A DNA stretch of 29,445 nt, taken from contig JANQMM010000011.1 of assembly GCA_028280145.1 (NCBI GenBank), positions 1-29,445 of the forward strand. The letters are read 5' to 3'. Shown here one piece after another: positions 1-6,690 of the stretch. This DNA comes from Minisyncoccota bacterium. GTDB lineage: Bacteria > Patescibacteriota > Minisyncoccia > Phycocordibacterales > JACZSL01. Numbering within the stretch: position 1 is the first letter of the stretch; every line of letters starts with the position of its first letter. The notes under the pieces were generated by a model. That model was not told where the DNA came from, ran no database searches, and was given only the letters and a program-made list of their open reading frames with translations. The translations under genes and the position numbers were made by a program.

Positions 1-350
1 TCTGTCTCATGTAGCAATTGACGGTAGATCGTTGCTCCGCCAACGACATAAACCACCTCGTTATCTCGCTTCTTTGCCTCAGCAAGTGCTTCAAGCGGAT
101 CAAGACATACCACGCAATCGTCGGGACTATATTCTTGATTTCGGGTAACGATGATGTTTGTTCTCTCCGGCAACGGGCGCCCTTTTGGAAATGTTTCGAA
201 CGTCTTTCTCCCTACGATGATCGGATGACCTGTTGTCATTGTCTTGAATCGTCGCAGATCTTTTTTGATCCAGTACAATAATGAGCCGTCTTCTCTTCCG
301 ATTGCTCGAGTGTGTTGTTCAATACAGGCAATAGCCACAATTTTGGTCAT
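1..350 (-). CDS. folA: Dihydrofolate reductase, C-terminus outside the window
   Basis: Reduces dihydrofolate to tetrahydrofolate with NADPH in the cytoplasm, recycling the cofactor that ThyA oxidises. The reverse strand from 350 reads MTKIVAIACIEQHTRAIGRE, then LLYWIKKDLRRFKTMTTGHP, IVGRKTFETFP and later VVYVVGGATIYRQLL. These match the DHFR N-terminal strand, the substrate-helix Asp (WIKKDLRRFK), the GRKTFE cofactor segment and the VVGGATIY motif. About 116 codons are present, and the remaining 45 or so lie beyond base 1. The ATG at 350 is preceded by AGGACAC, a modest ribosome binding site. The gene is divergent from thyA, its functional partner. The family call is secure. The gene is partial only because of the window edge. 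Confidence 0.93.
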   Translation of the reverse strand, partial: MTKIVAIACIEQHTRAIGREDGSLLYWIKKDLRRFKTMTTGHPIIVGRKTFETFPKGRPLPERTNIIVTRNQEYSPDDCVVCLDPLEALAEAKKRDNEVVYVVGGATIYRQLLHET

Positions 351-392
351 AAGGGTGTCCTGTGCTCGGGTTCGCGATACGGGTCTGCGTTC

Positions 393-420
393 ATGATACG
401 TATCATCTTGATATTTGCAA
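393..420 (-). promoter_or_regulatory. Candidate folA promoter with overlapping palindrome
   Basis: On the minus strand TTGCAA (420-415) is followed after 16 bases by TATCAT (398-393). The -10 lies inside a perfect 14-base palindrome, ATGATACGTATCAT, at 393-406. A palindrome over a -10 in the divergent folA/thyA gap is a plausible repressor operator. No regulator is identified. Confidence 0.45.
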
Positions 421-471
421 GAATATGGAGAGTTTTTCGAGGTTTATTTCCAGGCGGAAGTACAACACAAC

Positions 472-501
472 TTCGAAACAAATGAAAGTATTTCCTATGC
501 T
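472..501 (+). promoter_or_regulatory. Candidate thyA promoter
   Basis: TATGCT at 496-501 resembles a -10 box and lies about 44 bases before the thyA ATG. The -35 is weak (TTCGAA at 472-477, 18-base spacer). The call rests mainly on the -10 and on the good ribosome binding site downstream. Confidence 0.3.
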
Positions 502-544
502 AGACTTCTTCTAGATTGCAGTAATCGTGCTTTGGAGGTGCGCC

Positions 545-1339
545 ATGCATCAATATCTCAATTTGCTCAAGTATGTCAGGGAAAATGGTCACGACAAGAA
601 GGACCGAACCGGAACAGGCACGAAAAGTTGTTTCGGGCGGCAGTGCAGATATGATCTGCAAGACGGGTTTCCACTTGTCACAACCAAGAGAGTTGCAATA
701 CGTCTCATCATTCATGAGCTCCTCTGGTTTCTTGCAGGAGACACCAACATTGGCTACCTGAAGGAACACAATGTCAGGATTTGGAACGAATGGGCAGATG
801 AAAATGGCGATCTTGGTCCTGTCTATGGCGCACAATGGAGAAGCTGGATGGACAAACGAGGATGCGCAACGGATCAGATCAAAACCGTCATGGAGTCTCT
901 TGCAAATGACCCTGATTCTCGCAGGCACATCGTTTCAGCATGGAACGTTGGTGATCTTCCTCTCATGGCCCTTCCCCCGTGCCATTGTCTCTTTCAGTTT
1001 TACGTGGCAGACAATAGACTCTCTTGCCAACTTTACCAAAGAAGCGCTGATTTGTTTCTGGGTGTTCCTTTCAACATCGCCTCATACGCACTTCTCACCC
1101 ATATGATAGCTCATGTGCTCGGATACGATGTCGGCGAATTTGTTCACACTTTCGGTGACGCACACATCTATACCAACCACTTTCCACAGGTGGAAGAGCA
1201 ACTGAAGCGTGAACCGCGCGCTTTGCCACAGCTTGAGATCATTCGGGATGTCGAGAGTATTGACGACTTTCGAATTGACGACTTCGAACTGACCGGCTAC
1301 AATCCACATCCCACACTCCCCGGAAAGGTCGCTGTCTAG
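545..1339 (+). CDS. thyA: Thymidylate synthase
   Basis: Methylates dUMP to dTMP using 5,10-methylene-tetrahydrofolate. The protein is 264 residues, the same length as the E. coli enzyme. The catalytic Cys is C146 in ALPPCHCLFQFYV. RTGTGTKS near residue 21 is the phosphate-binding Arg loop, RSADLFLGVPFN binds dUMP, and HTFGDAHIYTNH is the usual C-terminal motif. I chose ATG 545 over the in-frame GTG at 527 because GGAGGTG (534-540) is placed ideally for it. Upstream is divergent folA, and downstream after a strong terminator is the dCTP deaminase, so this locus makes dTMP from dCTP. The enzyme appears complete. Confidence 0.97.
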   Translation: MHQYLNLLKYVRENGHDKKDRTGTGTKSCFGRQCRYDLQDGFPLVTTKRVAIRLIIHELLWFLAGDTNIGYLKEHNVRIWNEWADENGDLGPVYGAQWRSWMDKRGCATDQIKTVMESLANDPDSRRHIVSAWNVGDLPLMALPPCHCLFQFYVADNRLSCQLYQRSADLFLGVPFNIASYALLTHMIAHVLGYDVGEFVHTFGDAHIYTNHFPQVEEQLKREPRALPQLEIIRDVESIDDFRIDDFELTGYNPHPTLPGKVAV

Positions 1340-1353
1340 GCGAGTCCCCAATG

Positions 1354-1383
1354 GAAGGCCCCGACCGGGGCCTTCTTTTTTTA
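1354..1383 (+). terminator. Rho-independent terminator after thyA
   Basis: GAAGGCCCC (1354-1362) pairs with GGGGCCTTC (1367-1375) around GACC and is followed by a long T run. This is a textbook intrinsic terminator, so thyA and dcd are probably separate transcripts. Confidence 0.9.
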
Positions 1384-1447
1384 TTTCGGCACCTATGGTA
1401 TCACTAGAACAGTTTCGAACTTTCAATGCTTGTATTTGGAGACTGTT

Positions 1448-2533
1448 ATGTCAAGCAAAGGTGTATTCCCCGACCACATGCTGGCTCAGATCATAGAAGC
1501 ATGGTCATGGGGCATTCCAAAAAACAACATCAATCCGGCTTCAGTCGATCTCCCGCTTTCCGGTGAAATGTACCGACTTGAGTCAATTTTCATGCCGCGC
1601 AGGGGTGAAACGATACGAGACATTCTTGAGGCTCCGGGTGTAAACCCGTCTCCGGTGTCATTCGATCAGCCACTTGCCGTTGGCGTCAACTATATCATCC
1701 GGGTTGATGGAAACATCACACTCCCGAAGACGGTATATGGCTACATCAATCCGAAATCCTCGACGGGGCGGAATAACCTGTTCAGTCGGGTGGTGGCCGA
1801 TGGAGTCAGTCACTATGACGCGCTGACCCCTGAAGGCTGGAGTGGTGAAGCGTGGATTCTGGCAAGACCCGACAGTTACCCCGTAAGACTTTCCAGAGGA
1901 GAAAGATTGAGCCAGGTTCGGCTGTTTGACGGTTATGCAAGATTGTCTCGCTCTGAAGTTGAATTGGAGTTTGCGAATAATCGTTTGCTCTATGACCGCA
2001 ACAGGGCAATTCCTTTTGGAGAGGCCGAAGTCGAATCCAACGGGTCTGTCTTTCTCACCCTCAACTTTGATCGGCCCGGCTGGGTCTGTCACAACGCGAC
2101 GTCTGTGGTCGACTTTGGCAAGATCAAGGGCCATCGAAGAGGGGACTGGTACGCTCCTGTTGAGGTGAGAAATGGTGCGTTGTATTTGAAAAAGGATCAT
2201 TTCTACATACTTTGCACGCATGAATTTGTACGCGTACCCCCACACCTCTCAGCTGAACTTCGACCGATTGACCCGCGTTTTGGGGAGTTTCGTGCTCATG
2301 CCGCAGGTTACATTGATCCTGGCTGGGGATGGGGCGTAAGCGGGAGAAAAAGAGGACAACGGATCACACTTGAGGTCATTCCTCGAGAGGACTTGGTCAT
2401 CAGACCAAGGCAAGTGATCGCAAAGCTGCGGTATGAACGGATGAAGTCGCCTCCGAAGCGGCATTATCACGATCTTGCGAGTTCAAATTATCGCAAAACA
2501 GCGTCCGTCTCACTCTCCAAGCATTTCAAATGA
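1448..2533 (+). CDS. dcd: Long two-domain dCTP deaminase
   Basis: Deaminates dCTP to dUTP, feeding Dut and ThyA. The protein is 361 residues, about twice the usual single-domain Dcd (about 190). Its N-terminal half has the dCTP deaminase/dUTPase signature INPKSSTGR (about residues 100-108) and DGVSHYD. The C-terminal half repeats the fold, with VPPHLSAELRPIDPRFGEF and AAGYIDPGWGWG. This is the architecture of the long 2'-deoxycytidine 5'-triphosphate deaminase family known from alphaproteobacteria. ATG 1448 is preferred to the in-frame TTG at 1430 because TTGGAGA sits just upstream. A strong hairpin separates it from dut. Whether it also hydrolyses dUTP cannot be told from sequence, but the adjacent dut suggests that it does not need to. 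Confidence 0.88.
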   Translation: MSSKGVFPDHMLAQIIEAWSWGIPKNNINPASVDLPLSGEMYRLESIFMPRRGETIRDILEAPGVNPSPVSFDQPLAVGVNYIIRVDGNITLPKTVYGYINPKSSTGRNNLFSRVVADGVSHYDALTPEGWSGEAWILARPDSYPVRLSRGERLSQVRLFDGYARLSRSEVELEFANNRLLYDRNRAIPFGEAEVESNGSVFLTLNFDRPGWVCHNATSVVDFGKIKGHRRGDWYAPVEVRNGALYLKKDHFYILCTHEFVRVPPHLSAELRPIDPRFGEFRAHAAGYIDPGWGWGVSGRKRGQRITLEVIPREDLVIRPRQVIAKLRYERMKSPPKRHYHDLASSNYRKTASVSLSKHFK

Positions 2534-2540
2534 GAACGCT

Positions 2541-2580
2541 AGCCCGCAAATTCAAAGGAAGGAATTTGCGGGCTGTCTTC
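2541..2580 (+). terminator. Terminator-like hairpin after dcd
   Basis: A perfect 13-base stem (2541-2553 with 2562-2574, AGCCCGCAAATTC arm) and an 8-base loop are followed by GTCTTCTTTCG. The stem is strong but the T run is broken, so termination may be incomplete. Confidence 0.7.
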
Positions 2581-2595
2581 TTTCGATACTTTTGA

Positions 2596-2601
2596 TAAAA
2601 T
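2596..2601 (+). promoter_or_regulatory. Extended -10 of dut, near-leaderless
   Basis: TGATAAAAT (2593-2601) is an extended -10. The predicted start, seven bases on, lies about two bases before ATG 2610. There is no Shine-Dalgarno. Confidence 0.5.
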
Positions 2602-2609
2602 CAGAAACA

Positions 2610-3038
2610 ATGACACTACGTCTGCGGATAAAACGCCTTGAAAAAGATGCAAAGATCCCGGATCAACCATATGCGGGTGACGCTGGCTTTGATCTCTATG
2701 CTTTGGAAAATGTAGCACTTGAACCGGGAGTGCGCACGGGAGTGCGCACCGGGATTTCGATGGCAATTCCGGAAGGTTACGTAGGACTTATTTGGGATAA
2801 AAGTGGCGTATCCATAAAGAAAGGACAAAAAACACTTGCCGGTGTGGTCGATTCGGGTTACAGAGGTGAGGTTCTTGTCGGCATGGTGAATCTATCTGAT
2901 GAAACATATACGTTCAAAAAAGGGGACAAGGTAGCACAGATGCTTATACAAAAAGTGGAATCAATTCATATTGAAGAAGTCGATGAGCTTGATGATACTG
3001 AGCGCGGAGAGAAAGGTTTTGGAAGTTCGGGCAAGTGA
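2610..3038 (+). CDS. dut: dUTP diphosphatase (dUTPase)
   Basis: Hydrolyses dUTP to dUMP and pyrophosphate, keeping uracil out of DNA and supplying ThyA. It is 142 residues, typical of the homotrimeric family. All five motifs are visible: AGDAGFDLYA (I), WDKSGVSIKKG (II), GVVDSGYRGEVLVGMVN (III), GDKVAQMLIQKV (IV) and RGEKGFGSSGK (V, the C-terminal P-loop-like arm). Motif II has WDKSG where PRSG is common, which some bacterial dUTPases also show. The reading frame is open back to 2475, but homology begins at ATG 2610, just after an extended -10, so the transcript is probably leaderless. Confidence 0.95.
   Translation: MTLRLRIKRLEKDAKIPDQPYAGDAGFDLYALENVALEPGVRTGVRTGISMAIPEGYVGLIWDKSGVSIKKGQKTLAGVVDSGYRGEVLVGMVNLSDETYTFKKGDKVAQMLIQKVESIHIEEVDELDDTERGEKGFGSSGK
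2725..2748 (+). repeat. Perfect 12-base tandem duplication inside dut
   Basis: CGGGAGTGCGCA occurs twice head to tail, giving GVRTGVRTG in the protein. Compared with the usual PGERxLVPTGI segment, the length is unchanged, so this looks like sequence homogenisation and not an insertion. Confidence 0.9.
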
Positions 3039-3139
3039 TCTAAATAGAGATACAACACGACCAATCGTCAACGGTTTGGTTTGCGACGTACAATCCGATC
3101 AATTGGAGCGGGCAACTGGTGTGTTTGTATAAACTTATC

Positions 3140-3151
3140 TATACTAGGCGT
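3140..3151 (+). promoter_or_regulatory. -10 box giving a leaderless argS mRNA
   Basis: TATACT (3140-3145) is followed by exactly six bases and then ATG 3152, so the expected transcription start coincides with the A of the start codon. The -35 is weak. No Shine-Dalgarno is present. Confidence 0.55.
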
Positions 3152-4825
3152 ATGCAGATTGCGGAGAAAATAAAAAATGTGATTGATGACGCACTTAAGG
3201 AACTCGATATTACCGCTCGGGACATTTTGCTTGAACACCCGACAGAGCTTTCGCACGGCGACTATTCAACAAGTGTTGCCATGATCGCGGCAAAAGGTGC
3301 CAAGCAGGACCCTCGAAAACTCGCAGTGCAAATTGTCGAACACCTTGCAGGAAAAGAGGATGAGGACATTGAACGTATTGAAGTTGCAGGTCCTGGGTTC
3401 ATTAATTTTCACCTCTCGAAGAGTTTCTATAAGAATACGCTCAACGAAATCCTCAAAGAAAAAGACAATTTTGGGAAAAACGAAAGCCTTGTCGGAAAAA
3501 AGATCATGGTTGAATATACCGATCCAAATCCGTTCAAGGCATTTCATATTGGACACCTCATGAGCAATACAATTGGTGAGTCTATTTCGCGAATCATTGC
3601 ATTTTCAGGAGCTGAGGTGAAACGCGCAAATTACCAGGGCGATGTGGGGCCTCATGTTGCAATGGCAGTCTGGGCGCTTCAGGAGGGTAGGGGTTCGCTT
3701 GATACGCCGGAAGGCCTCGGCAAAGCATATGCTCATGGCGCAAAAATGTACAAAGAGGGCAAGCAGGAGGAGATCGATGCGATCAATCGAGCTATTTATA
3801 AGCAGGATGATAAGAGTATCAATGCGATCTATGAAAAAGGCCGCATCGTATCACTCGACTATTTTGAAACGCTTTATAAAATGCTTGGCACCACATTTGA
3901 CTACTCTTTTTTTGAATCGGAAACTGCACAAAACGGATCTGAGATCGTTAAGCGCCATGTCGGGAAGGTGTTTGAAGAAAGTGACGGCGCCATTGTTTTT
4001 AAGGGCGAGAAATATAACAACAAGTTGCACACACGCGTATTTATCAATTCACAAGGCTTTCCAACCTATGAAGCAAAAGAAATCGGACTGGCATATGCAA
4101 AAAGCGACGTGTTTGACTTCGACACTTCCATCACAATTACTGGAAATGAGATTGATGCGTACTTTGAAGTGGTGAAGACTGCTCTTGGAGAGATCGACAA
4201 AACACTTGCACAAAAGATACGACACGTATCACACGGCATGATGAAACTTCCTTCGGGGAAAATGTCGTCACGTACCGGTGATGTGGTTACTGCCGAAGCA
4301 CTTATTAATGAAGTGCAAAAGGCAGTGCTTGAGATCGAAACAGAACGAGAGATCAAAGACAAGGAAAAAAATGCGGAAATAATCGCGATTGCAGCACTTA
4401 AATATATGATCCTGCGACAAGCAACACATAAAGACATTATTTATGACCTTAAACGCTCACTTTCATTTGAAGGTGACTCAGGTCCGTATTTGCAGTACGC
4501 CTATACTCGCGCTACTTCGGTTCTGGAAAAAACGAATAAAAAAGATATCCAGGAAGTATACGAAAATAGAAAAGAAACAACTCTGTTGGAGAAGCACATA
4601 TATCGATTCCCCGAAGTTGTTGCAGAAGCCAGGGAGAGACTCGAACCGCATCATGTGACCACGTACGCAACAGAACTTGCCGGCGCTTTTAATAGTTTTT
4701 ATGCACGCGAAAAGATCATTGCCGGGGAAAATGAAGCATACAATCTTGCACTAACCCGCGCAGTTCAGATAATCCTAAAAAACAGCCTTCACCTTCTTGG
4801 CATCAATGCTCCCAAGCGGATGTAA
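3152..4825 (+). CDS. argS: Arginyl-tRNA synthetase
   Basis: Class I synthetase charging tRNA-Arg. It is 557 residues, normal for the family. The N-terminal Arg-S additional domain runs over about residues 1-90. HIGH is literal (FHIGHL, H132-H135). The KMSKS loop is KMSSRTGD (K370), the usual ArgRS form. The C-terminal DALR anticodon-binding domain ends LTRAVQIILKNSLHLLGINA, which is diagnostic. ATG 3152 was chosen over the in-frame start at 3119 because homology starts there and the -10 is correctly spaced. It stands alone between dut and the small orphan genes. Confidence 0.97.
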   Translation: MQIAEKIKNVIDDALKELDITARDILLEHPTELSHGDYSTSVAMIAAKGAKQDPRKLAVQIVEHLAGKEDEDIERIEVAGPGFINFHLSKSFYKNTLNEILKEKDNFGKNESLVGKKIMVEYTDPNPFKAFHIGHLMSNTIGESISRIIAFSGAEVKRANYQGDVGPHVAMAVWALQEGRGSLDTPEGLGKAYAHGAKMYKEGKQEEIDAINRAIYKQDDKSINAIYEKGRIVSLDYFETLYKMLGTTFDYSFFESETAQNGSEIVKRHVGKVFEESDGAIVFKGEKYNNKLHTRVFINSQGFPTYEAKEIGLAYAKSDVFDFDTSITITGNEIDAYFEVVKTALGEIDKTLAQKIRHVSHGMMKLPSGKMSSRTGDVVTAEALINEVQKAVLEIETEREIKDKEKNAEIIAIAALKYMILRQATHKDIIYDLKRSLSFEGDSGPYLQYAYTRATSVLEKTNKKDIQEVYENRKETTLLEKHIYRFPEVVAEARERLEPHHVTTYATELAGAFNSFYAREKIIAGENEAYNLALTRAVQIILKNSLHLLGINAPKRM

Positions 4826-4883
4826 CATCTTACGAAATAACTTTTTCTAAGAGTTTTTTGCTTCAGATATCCACTCGATGTAA

Positions 4884-4911
4884 AGGACATTTGTACTGTT
4901 CCTATTATAAT
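4884..4911 (+). promoter_or_regulatory. Promoter of the first small orphan gene
   Basis: AGGACA (4884-4889), a 16-base spacer and a consensus TATAAT (4906-4911). The predicted start is near 4918, giving a short leader with GGAGGTG. Confidence 0.6.
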
Positions 4912-4933
4912 TAGGGCAGTAAGGAGGTGCGCC

Positions 4934-5197
4934 ATGGATGTTGAAACTGCCTTTATGGTGTGGGGGTACACTCCGATCAGTAACGAGGAGGATGCGGCAG
5001 AGCTTGTAAACAAAGCTTCCTTTCCTTTTAAGGTTGGTTATCAAATGACCAACGGAAGCATTGTGTACGCAGGTAGCTTTGCGCCATCGTCTCGAGAAGA
5101 CGCACTTGAGTGCATTTGTTTTTTTCTCATGCAAAACCCGGGAATGCTGATCGGTGTAGAAACGGAGCGAATTGATCAAGGGAAGCCGCCCGCGTGA
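4934..5197 (+). CDS. Small orphan protein, 87 residues
   Basis: I do not recognise a family. The protein starts MDVETAFMVWGYTPISNEED, is probably soluble, and has no signal peptide or membrane helix. A helix-rich middle (EDAAELVNKA and SSREDALECICFFLMQ) and short strands suggest a small alpha/beta fold. Support for a real gene is strong: a consensus TATAAT promoter, a perfect GGAGG site eight bases before the ATG, and a terminator whose loop contains the stop codon. The leader GGAGGTGCGCCATG is identical to that of thyA. It is the first of three similarly built single-gene units. Confidence 0.75.
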   Translation: MDVETAFMVWGYTPISNEEDAAELVNKASFPFKVGYQMTNGSIVYAGSFAPSSREDALECICFFLMQNPGMLIGVETERIDQGKPPA

Positions 5198-5210
5198 GCG
5201 GGCGTTCTTT
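5187..5210 (+). terminator. Terminator overlapping the stop codon of the 87-residue gene
   Basis: CGCCCGC (5187-5193) pairs with GCGGGCG (5198-5204), loop GTGA, then TTCTTT. The TGA stop lies in the loop, so terminating ribosomes would occlude the hairpin. Confidence 0.8.
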
Positions 5211-5258
5211 AATCTTTATAAAAGCCTTATATAAAGCCATTTTCAAAGACATACGTTG

Positions 5259-5305
5259 AGTTGTACACAACTTATTTGACAACTCGTCAATTGGGGAGAC
5301 ATAAT
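5259..5305 (+). promoter_or_regulatory. Strong promoter with two dyads
   Basis: Consensus -35 TTGACA (5276-5281), an 18-base spacer and CATAAT (5300-5305). Two inverted repeats overlap or abut the -35: AGTTGT/ACAACT at 5259-5272 and TTGAC/GTCAA at 5276-5290. They are candidate operator half-sites. Confidence 0.65.
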
Positions 5306-5341
5306 GAAATCAGGTGATCCGCAATGTCACAGGAGGTTGTT

Positions 5342-5551
5342 ATGCAAATTTCACCTCAAGGAGCTAGTGTTACGGCAACTGAAGACGAGGTTCCTGCTGC
5401 CGGATACATTGTCGGCTGGCCCGTTCATCTTCGTATACAAGGAGAGTGCGGGCGATACGTAGGTCCCGTGTCCATAGGGTACCTGGACCAAAGCCTCAAC
5501 TCGTTAGGCTTGTATCCGGGAGCCAAGATCGTCGTTCGTCACGCTAACTAG
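5342..5551 (+). CDS. Small orphan protein, 69 residues
   Basis: No recognised family. The sequence (MQISPQGASVTATEDEVPAA start, then GYIVGWPVHLRIQGECGRY and SLGLYPGAKIVVRHAN) is rich in short beta strands, Gly and Pro. It suggests a small beta-barrel, but that is only a guess. ATG 5342 is preferred over the in-frame ATG 5324 because AGGAGG is spaced for it. The gene is real on context: a TTGACA/CATAAT promoter, a strong ribosome binding site and an intrinsic terminator 20 bases after the stop. It has no membrane segment or signal peptide. Confidence 0.7.
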   Translation: MQISPQGASVTATEDEVPAAGYIVGWPVHLRIQGECGRYVGPVSIGYLDQSLNSLGLYPGAKIVVRHAN

Positions 5552-5571
5552 CATCCGAACCCCACTGCGAG

Positions 5572-5597
5572 AAGTCCCTGCAACTCAGGGACTTTTT
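5572..5597 (+). terminator. Terminator of the 69-residue gene
   Basis: AAGTCCCTG (5572-5580) pairs perfectly with CAGGGACTT (5586-5594) around CAACT, running into a T tract. Confidence 0.88.
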
Positions 5598-5674
5598 GCC
5601 TTTAAAAAGACACGTACCCAAATATATTCGAGTTGTCCACTGCTGTCCTATAGAAATTGTCTGACTTTGGTGCG

Positions 5675-5680
5675 TATAAT
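5675..5680 (+). promoter_or_regulatory. -10 box of the third small gene
   Basis: Consensus TATAAT at 5675-5680, with no good -35 at the usual distance. The predicted start is near 5687, 27 bases before ATG 5714. Confidence 0.45.
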
Positions 5681-5713
5681 GTGGATAGGTCTCGGCGAAA
5701 AGTGGGGTGTATC

Positions 5714-5962
5714 ATGTTACACATATGCAGTACTCACAAACCGCGAGTCGTCAGATCAGTGGATCAACTTCCCGCCATTCTCCCAGAACACCATCTGGTG
5801 CTTCAACCAAGCGAGCATGAGGAACGCGAGCCACCAAGGTATCGTGCTGACGACGAAGAAGAAGCCAGGGGTGCTCTAGAGCAACTCTTGGCAAGAAGTT
5901 CAGAGGTCTTGTGCTTCCAGGAAGCGAATCTCGGATGGACTCCGGATCCGATTCATGGCTAG
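5714..5962 (+). CDS. Small orphan protein, 82 residues
   Basis: Not recognised. It begins MLHICSTHKPRVVRSVDQLP and has a highly charged centre (EREPPRYRADDEEEARGALE) that is probably helical, followed by LEQLLARSSEVLCFQEANLG. It is soluble, with no signal peptide. ATG 5714 follows GGGGTG and lies downstream of the TATAAT. The open frame extends to 5657, but that start would precede the predicted transcription start. It is followed by a terminator. Coding evidence is weaker than for its two neighbours, because base composition is even and other frames are also open here. Confidence 0.5.
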   Translation: MLHICSTHKPRVVRSVDQLPAILPEHHLVLQPSEHEEREPPRYRADDEEEARGALEQLLARSSEVLCFQEANLGWTPDPIHG

Positions 5963-5999
5963 TTTGTGGCCGATGATTGCGCAATGTTTTTGAGGGGTT

Positions 6000-6022
6000 C
6001 CCGGTCTTGTTGACCGGGTTTT
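6000..6022 (+). terminator. Terminator at the end of the small-gene cluster
   Basis: CCCGGTC (6000-6006), loop TTGTT, GACCGGG (6012-6018), TTTT. It ends just before the stop of the convergent glycosylase gene. Confidence 0.85.
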
Positions 6023-6023
6023 C

Positions 6024-6635
6024 TCATGTATCAACGGTATGCCAAAGAATCATTGCTGCATAGGTTCGATATGGTGACCATTTGTTTGCAATTCTTTCTG
6101 CCTCTTGCTCTGTAGGCTTTCTTTTCAGGCTATAGATCTTCTGGATACCCTTTTGCAATCCCAGGTCTTTTGGTGAAAATATATCTTCACGCGCAAGCGA
6201 GAACATCAAGAACATCTCACAGGTCCATGGACCAACCCCCTTTACTTGAAGCAGCATATCTTTCACTTCGTCGTCTGTCTTTTTATGAATATTGTGGTAC
6301 GTAATTTTCTTCTCGAGCACCTTTTCTGCATGGTCAAGAAGTGCTCTTGCTTTTGCATATGACATGCCAACACCTCGCAGGTCATGTTCGCTAAACTCGA
6401 TTAACTTTTTTGGCGATACATATTTACGTGGAAATAATCCTTCAAACCGATCGTAAATACTCCTTGCTACTTTTCCTGAAAGTTGTTGTCCGACGATCGA
6501 GCGACATAGTGACTGAAATAGTTGAGCAGGTGTTTTTTCTTTTGTATTAACCGAAAACAAACGAATATCTGCATCAATTGCCGCAAAAAGCTTTGGGTCG
6601 ACTCGACGGAAGTGTGCGATTACTTTTTGCTTCAT
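6024..6635 (-). CDS. AlkA-like DNA-3-methyladenine glycosylase (HhH-GPD)
   Basis: A base-excision repair glycosylase expected to remove alkylated purines from DNA. It is 203 residues, the length of the minimal AlkA-like enzymes that lack the N-terminal TBP-like domain. SLCRSIVGQQLSGKVARSIY (about 42-61) is the first helical part. LLQVKGVGPWTCEMFLMFSL is the helix-hairpin-helix DNA clamp. The Asp in IFSPKDLGLQKGIQ matches the catalytic Asp of the GPD segment. ATG 6635 lies 55 bases from the divergent ileS start, and the two promoters overlap. There are no 4Fe-4S cysteines, so it is not an EndoIII or MutY type. Confidence 0.9.
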   Translation of the reverse strand: MKQKVIAHFRRVDPKLFAAIDADIRLFSVNTKEKTPAQLFQSLCRSIVGQQLSGKVARSIYDRFEGLFPRKYVSPKKLIEFSEHDLRGVGMSYAKARALLDHAEKVLEKKITYHNIHKKTDDEVKDMLLQVKGVGPWTCEMFLMFSLAREDIFSPKDLGLQKGIQKIYSLKRKPTEQEAERIANKWSPYRTYAAMILWHTVDT

Positions 6636-6651
6636 ACTTTCGATCTCAGAT

Positions 6652-6660
6652 GCTATAGTA
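6652..6660. promoter_or_regulatory. Overlapping divergent -10 elements
   Basis: TGCTATAGT (6652 onward) forms an extended -10 for ileS, and the reverse complement TACTATA gives a -10 for the glycosylase. The 55-base gap leaves room for one shared core, so the two genes may compete for polymerase. TATTCT at 6665-6670 is an alternative ileS -10. Confidence 0.45.
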
Positions 6661-6690
6661 ACCCTATTCTACACGAAGTCTTGCAGGAAA

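Noticed and set aside
527..544. GTG start for thyA
   Set aside because: It would overlap its own GGAGG, whereas ATG 545 is correctly spaced and gives exactly the usual 264 residues.
2475..2609. Extended start of dut
   Set aside because: The extra 45 residues cover the dcd end and the terminator hairpin, and have no dUTPase similarity.
5216..5239. TTATAAAAGCC/TTATATAAAGCC near-repeat
   Set aside because: Short, imperfect and AT-rich. It is likely chance within a promoter region.
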